Assembly: GCF_030867095.1 (NCBI RefSeq)
Contig: NC_081824.1
Location: forward strand, 344,156,203 to 344,220,202
DNA length: 64,000 nt
From: Alligator mississippiensis
Taxonomy: Eukaryota; Chordata; Crocodylia; Alligatoridae
Direction: 5' to 3'
A model generated the notes under the pieces. That model had not been told where the DNA came from, did no database searches, and worked only from the letters and a program-made list of their open reading frames with translations. The first letter of the stretch is position 1. Each line of letters opens with the position of its first letter. This document shows positions 1-12,035 of this stretch, in pieces. The position numbers were made by a program, and so were the translations under genes.

Positions 1-29
1 TCCAGCCCTACTTTTCTATGATTCTATGA
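1..29 (+). repeat. CR1 LINE 3' tail (cut by window edge)
   Basis: The window opens inside the 3' end of a CR1: the CCAGCCCTA core is followed by the repeated TTCTATGATTCTATGA tail typical of this LINE. The rest of the copy lies outside the window. Confidence 0.7.
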
Positions 30-1734
30 ATAACAATGTTTTAAACTACAATTCAAGGTCTCGGATCCTTGGCAATACTGGGAAGAGCGGGAACCAGTGG
101 CTCCCAAAGTTCACAAAGCCCTTGAAAGTAGTTCCTGGAGAACCAAAGTGAGTGGGACTGAGAAGTGGAGGGGTTGGGGCGGGGGAAGCTTTCTTCTGAA
201 GTGGTTCACATGGAATAAAAGGTGTTGGTGAATGGCTGTAATGAAATGCTTGGAAGGTGGGATGATACAGACAACATAAAAACATACAAAGATAAGCACT
301 GACCTTTTTTTAAGATGGGTCATGGAACTTGCAACATAGTTCCTCTTAATTTGTAATGTGAGTTGTGTAATTGAAACTCTTCATATATTTTGATACAGCT
401 TAGTCTGGTAAAATAGAGAAGGAGAAGATGCTTACAGTCCAGAAAAAAGTGACCCTCACTGAAGCAATTTCAGTTTATCAAAAACAATATGCATCCATCA
501 GTGGTGTAATTAGGATTGGGCAACTGGGGCAAGCACCCTGGGTGTTGGGGAAAAATTGCACTGGCAGCATGGCAACGGGAACATCACCGCTGCTGTGTGT
601 GTTGCAGCTGCCCTGGGGTTCCCACCTGTATTGTCACACCTCTGGCTTTCATAGAGGCCTACTAAAGACAATAGAGCTCTGCAAAGCACTCATTGCAGCA
701 TGACAGGTTAGAAGTAAGAGTGGAGGAAGAGACAAATATTTATATGGTGCCCAGTATTGGAACACACAGTACAAAAAAACACTGCAAGTATTCATTCAAG
801 GAACATGTAATAATAGTGTTCATATTATTGTTAAATAGAGGCTAGAACTACAGCTTTAAAATGGACAAATATAATTGTATTGATCTGCAGTATCTAGTCT
901 CTGGCCCTTCATATTGATCTGTGCAGTCAGATTCTGTCCTACTCCTACACAGAGCCCTACTGAAGTCAGTAGGGCTCAGTGAGAAGACAGATTCTGCTTA
1001 TGGGGATCACCTTCTACTAAAGGCTTTTTCCCACACTATCCTGTGTGTCTGTAAAGGTTATTGCCAGTCATTTTGGGGACAAGCTGGCCAAGTTGTGTGC
1101 TGTCACTGCCCACTTACTGGTGGAGGAGCAGCAACAGTTTGGAAGGGTGGCATTTATAAATGATTGAGTTGGGCCTATTTTGATTTGAGTCAAGCCCTGG
1201 GAAAATCCTGCACACCTCAAATGATGTATTTATTTACCAGTTTAGGGCCCCAGTTACTTGTTCAAGACAAATGCATATCAGAAAGGATAGGAGTTGTAGG
1301 GGGAGGCTTTTGAGCTACCCAAAGCATTTGGATATCCTATCCCCAGTAAAAATCAATGGGAAGTTAGGCATCTAGATCCCTTGGACATAATTTGAACCTC
1401 TCAGTTAAAATTTATACAGGTGGAGGCCAGTCCAAAAGCATGCAGAAATCTGTTAGTGAGTGTTACTTTTACAACACAGGGGTAGATGTGTAAGTTACAG
1501 GCCCAAGTCATTTATTCTTGCTATACCCTTTCCAATCTCTCATTACAAAGATCAAGACAATTGAGAAAGTCTGAATCCCAGACCCATTCTGACACAGTCA
1601 CAAACATGTCTTGTCTCTCATTCAATGCCCCAGATAGCAGTATTTAGCATACTAAATTAAATGCTTTCTACATCTTTAGCTAGCCAAGAAGCTATACCAT
1701 ACCTTGTTAGATGAAGATTTAGCCACTATAATCC
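30..1734. other. Intergenic, no gene recognised
   Basis: Ordinary AT-moderate sequence. A 91-codon open frame at 428-703 and an 80-codon frame at 921-1163 have no recognisable domain or splice context. I see no repeat with clear ends here. Confidence 0.5.
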
Positions 1735-1935
1735 ATGCCTTTCCAGGCTTGGTTATTGTAATGCGCTATATTGGAAGCTGATCAAAAAGGACATATGGAA
1801 GCTGTAATTAGTACAATGCTGTAGCTAGCTTATTAAACAGATCAGGCCAATCGAAGTACATTATACCAGTGCCTCATATGCTGCATTGATTATAGTTGCC
1901 TATCCAATAAGAATTAATTTCAAGGACCTGGCTTC
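1735..1935 (+). repeat. Decayed L2-like LINE fragment
   Basis: Read on the + strand this gives a decayed SRLGYCNALYW stretch followed by residues like the C-terminal part of L2-type reverse transcriptases (SRLDYCN-like motif then a VQNAA-like position). Frames are broken and both ends are indistinct, so it is an old fragment. Confidence 0.5.
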
Positions 1936-1947
1936 GCCTGGGTAGCA

Positions 1948-2125
1948 GTGTGGCCCTGTGAATAATACACAGCATGGAAGGAAATACAAGTTCTGTCTCT
2001 GGTTGTAGCATTTCTTTTGCAGTGATCTGGGGCAAGTCAGTCCACCTACTTGTGTGTTTGTTTCCTCAACTGTAAAATGGGGGTGATATTTGTAAGGTAC
2101 TTTAGATATCTACAAATAATAAATG
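1948..2125 (+). repeat. MIR-like SINE
   Basis: The segment carries the order of features of the MIR/core-SINE family: a GTGGCCCTGTG start, the GGGGCAAGTCAGTCCACCTA block, then CCTCAACTGTAAAATGGGGG, and a 3' part near GGTACTTTAGATATCTAC. It is diverged, as expected for this ancient family. Confidence 0.72.
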
Positions 2126-3068
2126 CCCTATATTAGTGAGATACTATCTACAAAGCCTTTCCTGGGTTTCAACTCAACTACCTTGGAAGTTAATTCTCTC
2201 AAGGCCCAGTAATGGCAACTGCAGTCAAGCTTTTGTTGACAGTCAAGGGCTGAAGACAGCTTTACTGATAAATAGCTTATGACCATGGAACTAGATTCTG
2301 CCAGATAAGAGGCTAAGTCCAAGTATTTTTAACTTTCAGATATGTACATATTTCTATAGCAGGACAAAGCAACCTAGTCTTTACGCATGGTTAGGAGGAT
2401 TTTTTTTCTCTAGCTGGGCATAAAAGGGTCTGAGGAAATTGTAGGCAGATCCGAAGTTGTATTAGACAACTGTTGGTCATACCCAACATGAAGCTCAAGT
2501 ACAATTTTCATAATATGTAGGCAAGCCAAAAAGGCAAAGTAAGCCTTTTTGAGGCAGATTATTTTGTTCCATGAATCCTTTACAGTGGCAGAGCTATTGT
2601 AGGCCTTTGTGTGATTGTAAATTCAGGCCCTTCTGCACTTGTTTGAGTGGTTCTAGAGCAACTGAAGGCCAGGTCTAATGAGGTTGTTATAGGACATAGG
2701 CTACTCTTGGTTCAGTCCAATAAAAGAAGCTGGTATGACAGACTAGCAGGCCAGGGAGCCCAGTGCCACATATGGTATGATACTGAATGTGAGAGACTCT
2801 TGAACATATACATATCAGTGGTGGTCTCTTTTGACTATGCTTAGTATAATTTTATTCTAAAGTTATACCTACACTGATAGTTGATTTCATTCTTAAACCC
2901 CTCTACACTAACCATCTATACCAGGGGCTTGTGGGTCTCTGGCCCACAAGCCAAATGAGGCCCATGAAGCCATGGCATCTGACATGCACAGCTCCCCAGG
3001 GGTCAGGAAATTTGGAGGTGGAGGAGCCACAGACATTAATACTGCCACCTTCCACAGCTGCCAAATTA
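2126..3068. other. Intergenic, no gene recognised
   Basis: No open frame of note, no exon-like structure and no repeat boundary seen, except that the last 150 bases run into a LINE 3' fragment. Confidence 0.45.
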
Positions 3069-3175
3069 AAAACATAAGAATTTCCATTTACTGGATCAGA
3101 CCATAGGTCCATCTTGCCCAGTAGCCTATGTTGCCGAAGCAGAAAGTAGATGCTGAAAGAGAGAGTACACTGGAT
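3069..3175 (-). repeat. LINE 3'-end fragment (CR1/L2 group)
   Basis: Contains an ACATAAGAATTTCC start followed by TACTGGATCAGACCATAGG and GTCCATCTTGCCCAGTA, a block I know as the 3' untranslated end of an old sauropsid LINE. A weaker piece of the same block lies near 26,670-26,710. Confidence 0.4.
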
Positions 3176-3207
3176 GTGACCAGAATATTTTTTTTCCATG
3201 CCCTCTC

Positions 3208-3482
3208 CACCTGCACAGCCAGATCAGGGTCAGGCCCGGTCCCCTTCACCCCACACAACTGAATCAGGGCTGGACCATGGCTCTTCTCTCCATGAGGCTG
3301 AATAGGGCCAAGCCCCCCTCCCCCTGCACAGCTGAACTGGGGGCTGGACCATGCCCCTGTCCCCCCATACAGCTAAACTGGGGCTGAGCCACACTCCCTC
3401 CCTCCTTGTGGCTGAATAAGGGCTGGGCTGCTCCCTGCCCCCATCTATTTGGCTGGATGGGGCCCTGCCATGCCTGCCCCAG
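3208..3482. repeat. GC-rich minisatellite, about five units
   Basis: A unit of roughly 50-60 bases recurs about five times, each with a variant of CAGCTGAACTGGGGCTGG followed by a run of C-rich sequence. The units differ by many substitutions and small length changes. The open frames on the - strand here (about 80-90 codons) are by-products of the tandem repeat. Confidence 0.65.
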
Positions 3483-3682
3483 GTACTTCTCTCTCTCATT
3501 CATATGAAATTTTAGGATTGCAACATTCAGAGATTAATATCTAAATTTGATAACCATTTGACTGCTTCAGGGGTAACTACATGGACTGATTTTAGATCAC
3601 CATTAAATGATCTAATTAGTGCAATACATTGTGAATGGTTACCCATCTGAAAAATTGCACCACAATCACAACCCAGATTCTC

Positions 3683-3745
3683 TTGGATTTTCCATTTATG
3701 GAGTAGGTGTCCACATTTATGGAGTAGGTGTTCACATTTGTCATG
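3683..3745. repeat. 24-bp direct duplication
   Basis: TTTATGGAGTAGGTGT followed by CACATT occurs twice in a row with one change, giving a short local tandem duplication. Confidence 0.6.
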
Positions 3746-4073
3746 AAGTGTCTGGATATGATTCAGGGAGGACCATATCTTTCTCAGTAGGTCAAATCCC
3801 GACTGAGGTATTGCAGGATTGCTGTTGATATATTTCTGTGACAGGTTGGTATTTGCCTAGGCTTCCCTTCATTGTTCTTTGATATTCTTGTTATTATCAT
3901 AGAGTTTCTTGGCATATCTCCAGAAGGGTTTCCTAGATTTGAGCCTAGAAAAAAGGTCTTTGGTGTTGTAATCCTGATCAGGAGGCCCTTTACAGGCATT
4001 CGATCGTTGAATTGATGACATTGGTTGTTCTTTAGCACATAACAGAGAAGACCACGAGAAGGCTGTCGTCTTC

Positions 4074-4163
4074 TTCCCCCCCACAGGTACCAGATCAAGG
4101 TCACCAGCTGGATCTTTTTCCCCCCACACAGGTACCAGATCAAAGTCACCAGCTGGATCCTGC
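4074..4163. repeat. Two-unit tandem duplication (about 46 bp)
   Basis: The block beginning ACAGGTACCAGATCAAGG and ending CCAGCTGGATC occurs twice, separated by T and C runs, with only one change in the core. It looks like a recent local duplication. Confidence 0.7.
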
Positions 4164-4454
4164 CCAAAGATGGACAATGACCAGGCAATGTCCATCCAGC
4201 CCACTGGGGAAAAAGATTGAGTACCATTGATCTACATCATGCACCCCTTTGCTTGGCCCACCAACATCAGTCCAGCCTATTCTGGAAAGCTCTGCTAAAC
4301 TTTTGCACATGAGGCCAACCCCAGATCTGCTCACCTTTCAGCCCACCACTGCCATGTGATCAGAACTCATCCAGGTGCTACAAGTCACTGTCACAGGATG
4401 CATGCCAGCAGACAGCCCACAATATCCTACACCTGGCTCCAGATCCTGGGTCAC

Positions 4455-4497
4455 CTCCCTCCCCTCCCCTCCCCTCCCCCCCGCCCCCCCCCCCGTA
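4455..4497. repeat. C-rich low-complexity run
   Basis: Repeated CCCCT pentamers run into a nearly pure C tract. This is simple sequence with no coding potential. Confidence 0.85.
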
Positions 4498-5150
4498 CTG
4501 TCTCTATTGCCAAGTAACCTGCAGATAATGTTCTATAAGGGTTCTAAAATAGAGCCCATGATATGTCCCTGTGCTCCCAATTTTCTGACCATAGCACTTT
4601 GCAGATAGCTTTCATGCAGCTAAAATAAATGCTATAGACAGGGAAGCTGGCTGGTTGAGGGCAACATCAAGGTTGTCTCTAAATACCAGTGCAGATGTAC
4701 CCTCAGTTCTGAAAAGGAACTGAGGTTCCCTTTTGAAGTTCCTGTATGTGCATATGATATCATATAATATGAATAACCACACTTTAAAACAGTGGGAAGA
4801 CAGTGGCTATCTCTCATAGTTGGTGGCTGAAGGATAGATTCACTTGAGGGACTTAGGTAGCATTGCCACTCATGAAACATTCACTCAGTTGATACCAAAA
4901 CTTGGCACAAAGGGACTCTTTGAATCTACAAGTTATTGCTGATTTACAGGCCCCTAGGTTTTGTTAATGAGCATTCCCAACCTGAATACTCATGTGTTTC
5001 ACCATTACCAAACAGAATTCACAAAGACGGTCCCATGCCTATTTCGTAAGTGGGGCCCAATCCAGTAGGTGTGCTCTGAGCATGTCTATAGATAGTGTAG
5101 TGCGCAGGTTTGTTATTACCCTGAAATAGAATAGTTTTCTGAAAGCATAC
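4498..5150. other. Intergenic, no gene recognised
   Basis: No domain-bearing frame and no repeat ends seen. Confidence 0.4.
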
Positions 5151-5749
5151 TGTTAGGTTTACAATAATTTGGATTATTAAGAAGTATTAGCTTTACAGCT
5201 GAATACAAGGCATGACCTGTGGCCTAGTAATGCAGCTGACCACAAGGCAGAATGATAGCTAGGCCTTTGCTTGTGTCAAGTAATCATTTTAACTGCACTA
5301 AGCATTTTCTGAGTTAAAAAGTGAATCTGTATCTGTGTGCTAAAAAAAATCAGCTACAGCAAGAAGTAAGATAAGACAGAGAAACCATTGTTTGAGCTTA
5401 CTGGTTGTGTCCTTGAGAAGTATCTTCTACTGTGTAAGGTTTTGCTAACATAATGTTACTGTTACTTAACTTTTAGCTTTTAAAAAGTGCTAGTTCAGCT
5501 TAATAGAAATATGCTGTTACAAAGGTTTGTAGAGCACTGCCCCAAGTATTGCTTTTTGTTAACCATATAGTCTTGCTTTGTTGTAAGAAGTATAAAAGAT
5601 CGCCTCACCCTTGAGGGGGGGCCATTTTGCCTTTTGCTGGCTTTATGGTCTTTGCTCGAGCAAATAAACAGCTGTCTTTCTTTACCCGCGTTGTCTGTCA
5701 ATCAAATTACAGCTAGACAACGGACCTTAGGGAGGTTTCTCCCACCACA
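5151..5749 (+). repeat. LTR-like fossil (retroviral type)
   Basis: The 3' half has the layout of a retroviral LTR: a TATAAAAG box near 5591, then an AATAAA signal near 5661, then a T-rich/U5-like stretch ending CCACCACA. A TGTTAGG start at 5151 would give a TG...CA unit of about 600 bases. No target duplication or internal coding part was found, so the left boundary is a guess. It is treated only as a fossil. Confidence 0.45.
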
Positions 5750-6249
5750 ATTGGCAGGAAGTGCTGCCACAGTCTTCTCCTATACAAATACATAATGCTT
5801 AGGGCATTCAGCTTGTGAATATATAATCACGAAGTGTAAAAGTTTCAAAACAGGAGAGCATGAGATTGCTTCACCCCTGGCCAGCTACTATAGTCTGTGG
5901 GTTATTGCAGTTTCCTAGGAAGTGGGAATATGTTATTTCAAATTGCCGCTACAACACTCCAGCCTTGCTCAAGTAGAGCAGGCCTTTGGAAATAGTTCAA
6001 ATGAACTCACCTGGATGAGTTCATTTGGACATAGTTCCTGGAATGCAAGAAGCCTGTCTTAATCACTATTAGTTGAAGAGGGAACCACTTTCTCCCCAGC
6101 CAATGTTTTTTTGAAAAAAGTAAACCTAGTTGGACACCAAACTCTTAGTGAGGGTTCACGGCTGTGAATTTTGAGCTGAGATGAGCAACTTCCTTCAGCC
6201 TTAAGCTCGCAAGTCTCTAAGAAACAGGGCATGGACTACAACAGGGTGG
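5750..6249. other. Intergenic, no gene recognised
   Basis: No retroviral internal sequence follows the LTR-like unit, and no gene or clear repeat is seen. Confidence 0.4.
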
Positions 6250-6574
6250 CTAACCTGTAACATGCATGCCACAAGTGGCACAGACAAGTGCATGCCCAAG
6301 TGGCACAGGTGTTTTAATTAGAGTGACTCCTGAGAGCCACTCTAATTAAAGGTGTTTTAATTAGAGTGGGTCCTGCGAGCCACTCTAATTAAAACACCTG
6401 CAATGTCTCATGTATTCAGCTTTTGATGAGTTTTAGTTAAAGTGCCCTTGCCACCATTTTGAAACACAGGGACACTGAATACTTGAGACGCTGCAGCATG
6501 CTGGAGCATTCTGATTAGAACACTCCAGCAGACTCATGTTAATCAGAACGAGTCGGAGCATGTGTATAGGTGCC
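6250..6574. mobile_element. MITE of the GGGTGCCTATACATG group
   Basis: The right end reads TGTATAGGTGCCC, the reverse complement of the terminal motif seen at 41,520 and 32,161. The interior carries two copies of the AGAGCCACTCTAATTAAA hairpin half-sites and an ATTCTGATTAGAACACTCCAGC block shared with 31,872-32,161. The left end is not clear. Non-coding. Confidence 0.55.
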
Positions 6575-6854
6575 CTGGGTTTCCCACTTCTTGGGCAAGT
6601 GCCCTAAACATTCAGTAATTAGTTCTAAATCATGGAAGGGGAGAGGGAGGAGCTGCTGTCTCCTTCTGTGGACTTTTTTCTGAGGGGACAAGCAGAGAGT
6701 TACACTGAAGTACATGCATAGGTAGCCATGTCTGGCCATATGCTCAGTAGCTCTGTGGGCACTTACGCAGCCGCACTGCATGGGTGATAGAATTGCAAAC
6801 AGTAAGAGCCCAAGATACTACTCATGCAGCTTGAAAACTGCCATTTCATACATT

Positions 6855-8217
6855 CATAGATATTTTCATAGATGTTAGGGTCGGAAGGGACCTCTACAGA
6901 TCATCGAGTCTGACCCCCTGCATAGGCAGGAAAGAGTGCTGGGTTCAGATGACCCCAGCCAGATGCCTATCTAACCTCCTTTTGAAGACCTCCAGGGTAG
7001 GGGAGAGCAACACCTCCCTTGGGAGCCCATTCCAGATTTTGGCCACTCTAACTGTAAAAAAGTTCTTCCTAATGTCTAGTCTAAATCTGCTCTCTGCTAG
7101 CTTATGACCATTATTTCTTGTGACCCTCAGGGGGGCCTTGGTGAGTAGAGCCTCACCAATTCCCTTCTGCACCCCCATGATGAATTTATAGGCAGCCACA
7201 AGGTCGCCTCTCAACATTCTCTTGCGGAGGCTGAAGAGGTCCAGGTGCCCTAGTCTCTCCTTATAGGGCTTGGCCTGTAAGCCCTTAACCATACGAGTGG
7301 CCCTTCTCTGGACCCTCTCCAGGTTATCCACGTCCGTCTTGAAGTGTGGCGCTCAAAACAGGACACAGAATTCCAACTGCGGTCTGACCAGTGCTCTATA
7401 GAGGGGAAGTATCACCTCCTTGATTCTGTTTGTCATGCATCTGCTGATGCATGATAAAGTGCAGTTAGCTTTGCTGATGACTTCGTCACACTGATGACTC
7501 ATGTTCATCTTGGAGTCCACTAGGACTCCAAGATCCCTTTCCGCTTCTGTGCTGCCGAGCAGGTCATTTCCTAGGCAGTAGGTGTGGTGGTCATTTTTCC
7601 TCCCTAGGTGCAGCACTTTGCATTTCTGGTTGTTAAATCGGATTCTATTGTTTTCTGCCCATTTGCCCAACCTGACCAGGTCTGCCTGTAGTTGTTCTCT
7701 GCCCTCCAGTGTGTCCACTTCTCCCCACAGTTTATATCATCTGCAAACTTCGACAAAGTACACTTCACTCCCTCGTCCAAGTCACTGATGAAGACATTGA
7801 AGAGTATCGGTCCAAGGACCAAGCCCTGCAGGACCCCACTGCCCATGTCCTTCCAGGTCGATACCGACCCATCCACCACCACCCTCTGGGTACAACCCTC
7901 TAGCCAATTTGCCACCCACTGGACTGTGTAATCATCCAAGTCACAGCCTCTTAATTTGTTCACCAGTATGGGGTGGGATACCGTATCGAAACCCTTCCTG
8001 AAGTCTAAGTAAACGATATCTACCCCTACTCCTGTATCCAGGTGTTTTGTAACCTAGTCATAAAAAGAGACTAGATTAGTCAGGCATGATCTACCTGCTA
8101 CGAACCCGTGCTGGTTTCCCCTCAGCATAATTTTTCCTGCTGGGCTGTCACATATATGAGCCTTAATAATCTTTTCAAAGACTTTACCAAGGATGGAGGT
8201 GAAACTGACCAGCCAAG
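6855..8217 (-). mobile_element. CR1 LINE, 5'-truncated, broken frames
   Basis: A CR1 lies on the - strand with its 3' end at about 6855 (reverse complement of ATAGATGTTAGGGTCGGAAG). Its coding remnant is spread over several frames: a C-terminal piece at 6945-7331, a thumb/palm piece at 7353-7718, the FADD-bearing RT piece at 7604-7963, and an upstream piece to about 8217 where similarity to the longer copy at 19.4-21.8 kb stops (LGKVFEKIIKAHICDS). At least two frame changes are needed to read through, so it is dead. 5' truncation is usual for CR1. Confidence 0.9.
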
Positions 8218-9558
8218 TTGGGTGAGCAAAGTGAAGTACTATTCTGCCCAAGGTCTTCCAGTTTCACATTGACTTTTATGGTAGGATATCTAGCTTGTTC
8301 CACCTTCTGGACCCTCCCAAGGGGTGTTGAAACAGGTCAGAGATCCCAGTAATCCTGTGAGCACTAATCTCACTGTGGAAGGCAGATTTGTCCTATGGTC
8401 GTTTTGGAGTGAGTCTCCTTAAACAGGCAGTTTTTACAATATCTGTTATTACAGTCATGAGCAACATCAGCTGTATTAACCGTGATTACAGTTGGATAGA
8501 TGGGAGAATTTTGATAAAGCTTCCACAGCTTACTTTCCAGGTGATGACTAGAGGGTACTTGCTACCACCAATGTCTGGCTTTGACATATTCACAGGTCTA
8601 ACTAATAGTCTAACATGGTCAATGGCATCCAACCACACTCCTCCTCAGCTTTTGTTAAAATAAATTTGGATGGCTCAGGGCCACTGACACACTATCCATT
8701 CATCAGACAAGCAATTAAGCAACTCGTCACCATGGCTCAACTGTGTGAAAGATCGTGACTTGCTCATAGTAATTTTCCAGCTAGAACAGCTTTACAACTT
8801 ATTGCTATAAATTCAATGTAAGCAAATGTTACAAATTATACCAACTCTGTGTTCTCATACAGACTCTCTCTCATGAGTGTATGAGAGTTATAAAATATTA
8901 ATTTCTAAAGAAAAAAATTAAACAATGAAATGGTAGTTGTCATTACAATCAGTATTTGCTAAATAGTTATATCCAAGATATTAGTTTCCCCTAATATTTT
9001 AGGGAAAGTTCTGTAGCATTCATTAGCATCACATTTTTAATGACAGTCGTTCTAATGTTTTAATCATGTGTTGAGACAAAGTAATAGCTGACACAAAAAT
9101 CTAGCTCTTTGAGAAGTATATTTTTGTCAGTATTTCTAAGAGAAAACATTTAAAATACAGATTTTAAAAGATTCAGTTTTCAAGAGGAACTTGAAGTTAA
9201 TTTAAAGCATGCACCATTGCAATAAATAAAATAATATGCAACATTGAATAAATAAAGCAATTACTAAATTTCTGAAGGTAGCTCATAAAATAAATGGCAC
9301 AATTGGTTCCTAAAGAGAACCTAGGCACTACCATGCAAGATACTTCTTCTCATCACTGTAGGGTCCCGTCCAAAAATGTAGCCACTCCTGGCACAGGGAT
9401 GGGGGAGTTCCCCTCCCCTGCAGCGTATACTGAATTAAAAAGGTACCTGGTGCAAGCCATGGGGAATAGGGGAGCTCCCTCATCCCCAGTGGCTCATGCT
9501 AGGCACCTTTTTAAAGGGACACAAGCCAGTGGAATGAAGGAAGCTTGCCCAGTTCCAG
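8218..9558. other. Intergenic, no gene recognised
   Basis: AT-rich in the second half. No recognisable gene or repeat. The 91-codon frame at 8388-8663 has no known motif. Confidence 0.45.
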
Positions 9559-9566
9559 CTGCACAC

Positions 9567-10380
9567 TAGGGGTGTGCAAAACGGGCCCTATTCAATTTGG
9601 ATTCAGATTCAGCCTGAATTAGGGACAGTGATTTGATTTGTTGATTCATATCACTGTCCTCGATTCGATTCGGCCAAATCCAAATCTGAAGATTCAATGC
9701 TGATTCGGAGAATCAGCAATTCTGACATAGACACAGCTTTAAATGTTTTTTCTAGATACCTTAAGGTACCAGGTGCAGCTCATGAATGCTGCAATGCTGG
9801 GTTGGATGGAGCATTCCACAGGAGCGCAGGGAGGCCCCCCACATGCTTGGCAGCAAACCTGGAAGTGGACCAGAAATAGTTCGGGCCCACTTCTGGGTCT
9901 GCTGGGGAAGCTCTTCCCACACACACTCCTGGCTCAGCAATCAGCTGCAGGGGAACCCTGGGTGCTCTCTCAGACCCAGGAGGCACCAGTTGCCAAGCCA
10001 GGGAGGTGTGGGGGACTCCCCCACCACTCTCTCCAACAGAACCGGCAGTGGACTGGAAGTGCTTCTGGTCCACTGCCGGGTCTGCTGCCAAGCATGCTGG
10101 GGAGCCCCCCGCGCTTCTCTGGGATGCTCCATCTGCCCCACCATCGCAGCATTCATGAGCCACCTGCTACCTAGGGGTATATGGAAAAAACATTTAAAGC
10201 TGTGTCTACGTCTAAATCGCTGGATCTTTCTGAATCTCTCCGAGTTGATTCAGAGGGTTCCGATTTGATTCAGAGAAATTAAAGGGTTCTCTGATTCTAT
10301 TCAGATTAAAAGATTCAGCCACCAAATCTGGTCGAATTTCCGCCAAATCACATCAGGGTCCAAAGCTTTGTACAGCCCTA
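9567..10380. mobile_element. Non-autonomous fold-back hAT element
   Basis: The ends are inverted: TAGGGGTGTGCAAAAC at the left, and the reverse complement of the right end reads TAGGGCTGTACAAAGC. An exact 8-bp duplication, CTGCACAC, flanks it at 9559-9566 and 10381-10388, which is the size made by hAT transposases. The inverted arms reach far inward (GATTCGGATTC-rich outer part, then a GC-rich inner part with AATGCTGCAATGC opposite GCATTCAT). Overlapping open frames of 120-160 codons on both strands reflect this symmetry and are not genes. A sister copy lies at 22,148-22,929 and a piece at 59,093. Confidence 0.85.
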
Positions 10381-10388
10381 CTGCACAC

Positions 10389-12035
10389 GCATTTAAAGAG
10401 GGCTGTCTTCAGGAACAGAGCAGGGGCCAGCTGAATTTGGGACCCTAAACTGCCCAGCCTGAATCTGCCAATCAAGTAGGGAGTGACTTTGTCCTGGACA
10501 TTGGAGCTGCCCTGTGCTGGAACCCAACACTCTAGAAGGGGAGGGAGCAGTAGGGCAATGCCCCTCACCTATTCTATAGATCAGGGAGCAATGAGTGGCT
10601 GTTCCTCCTCTACCCTGTTGGATTGGAGAGAACAGTGGAGCAATACTCCCCACCTCTTCTCTAGACCAGCGTGTCCTAACCTTGGGAAGGCTTGGAGGGA
10701 GGCAGCAGCAGCTCAACTCCATGATCAGAAGTAGCAGAGCTGCAGGGAAGTGCCCCACCCTTCCCAAGACTAGAGTCCTCCTGGTCAGGGGAAAGCACAG
10801 AGTCATCAAGCGTACAGGCATTCACTCTAGGGAGAGAAATTCTCACAAGGGAGATCTTTCAGGTGTCAACCTGGAAGATCTTTCTCCCAGATGGTACATG
10901 GTTCCTCCAGTAGAAACTGAATGAATGCCTGTATGCTGGCAATTTCTACCAGAAGAATGGCAGTTCTCCGTCGCTTTATATGGTACATGCATTCCTGGAA
11001 AATGGTGCATAACTTAAATTCACATAAAAGGAACCCAGTTTATACAGTAACAAATAGGGATACGTTCCCATGGCAGTGAGGGAGGGAGTGGGGCTAGGAA
11101 AGGGACAAGTGGAGGGGCACGGTGCAGCTCAACAGCTGCAGGTATGTGGTGATGGCTACTCCCGGGGCTGCAGCAGGGAGCAAAGCAGTGGGAACTGTCA
11201 GTGGGTGCAGGTCGCAGGATGGGGGTGCACGGTTCTTGCTGCCGCGCTCACCCCAGGAGGGCTGCAGGGCTGTACTGTGCTCTTCCCAGGGGGGGGTGTG
11301 CCCCCAGATCTACGCTTGGGGAAGGGCCTGGGGCTGGCAGCAGTACCAGACTCTTCCCAGCAGGGGGGTTGGGCCACACTGTACTTGCAGTGGGTGGAGG
11401 TGGCACCGCACTGGGAGGGGAGCTGCAGCCACCCCAAAATTCTCTGTAGCTCCCAATCCCCCCTCCCAGCACTGCTGCCCACCTCTAGTGCAGCATGGCT
11501 CAGCCCCCTGCCAGCAACAGCCTGGTGCTGTCACCAGCCCCAGCCCGCAGTGGCAGCCTGCCCTTGTCCCGCATGCAGATCCCTTGCTGCAGCCCGGGGA
11601 GCAGCCAACGCTACCTGCCCGCAGCCGCTAGGCTGTGCTGCGCCTCATCCCAAAACCTTCCCCTACAAACTTACCTCACATATAACGAATTTTGGGTGTA
11701 AAAAGGGTCATCATGTAGCAAAACCCACGGTTTTTCTTTTTTTGTTATTTAAAAATACATTCCCTCCCCTTCCCCTAACCATTTGTGACTTTCTCTCTGC
11801 CCTCTCTATCAGTTATAAGTGATAACAAGTAATACTAGGTAAGCTAAGGTAAGTTCTTGTATATTATTATTATATTATTGTAATAAGCCCCTTTTTATAT
11901 TGTAATAGTGTTCTGTTATATTTGTATTGATTTTTACTGTTTTATATTGCATTATGTATTCCTATCATTTTTGCATTGATTTTTATTGTTTTATATTGAA
12001 TTTATATAATTTAGGCCTATATCTGTAAAGTAATG
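10389..12035. other. GC-rich then AT-rich intergenic stretch
   Basis: 10,960-11,700 is GC-rich and flanked by CACATAAAAGGAACC- and CACATATAACGAATTT-like sequence that recalls the ends of Tigger/pogo-type elements, but I could not pair terminal repeats. The 250-codon frame at 11,070-11,822 has no domain and overlaps other long frames, so I do not call it a gene. At 11,925-12,005 a TTGATTTTTACTGTTTTATA block is repeated. Confidence 0.4.

Noticed and set aside
3784-4227. 147-codon - strand frame
   Set aside because: Runs through a tandem duplication and shows no domain; a FWRYAKKLYDNN-like stretch in another frame hints at an old retroelement but is too weak to call.
9743-10268. Frames of 120-160 codons on both strands
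   Set aside because: Fully inside a fold-back hAT element whose symmetry creates mirrored frames.
11070-11822. 250-codon open frame on the + strand
   Set aside because: Lies in GC-rich sequence with equally long frames in other phases and strands, has no domain, and ends in low-complexity AT sequence.
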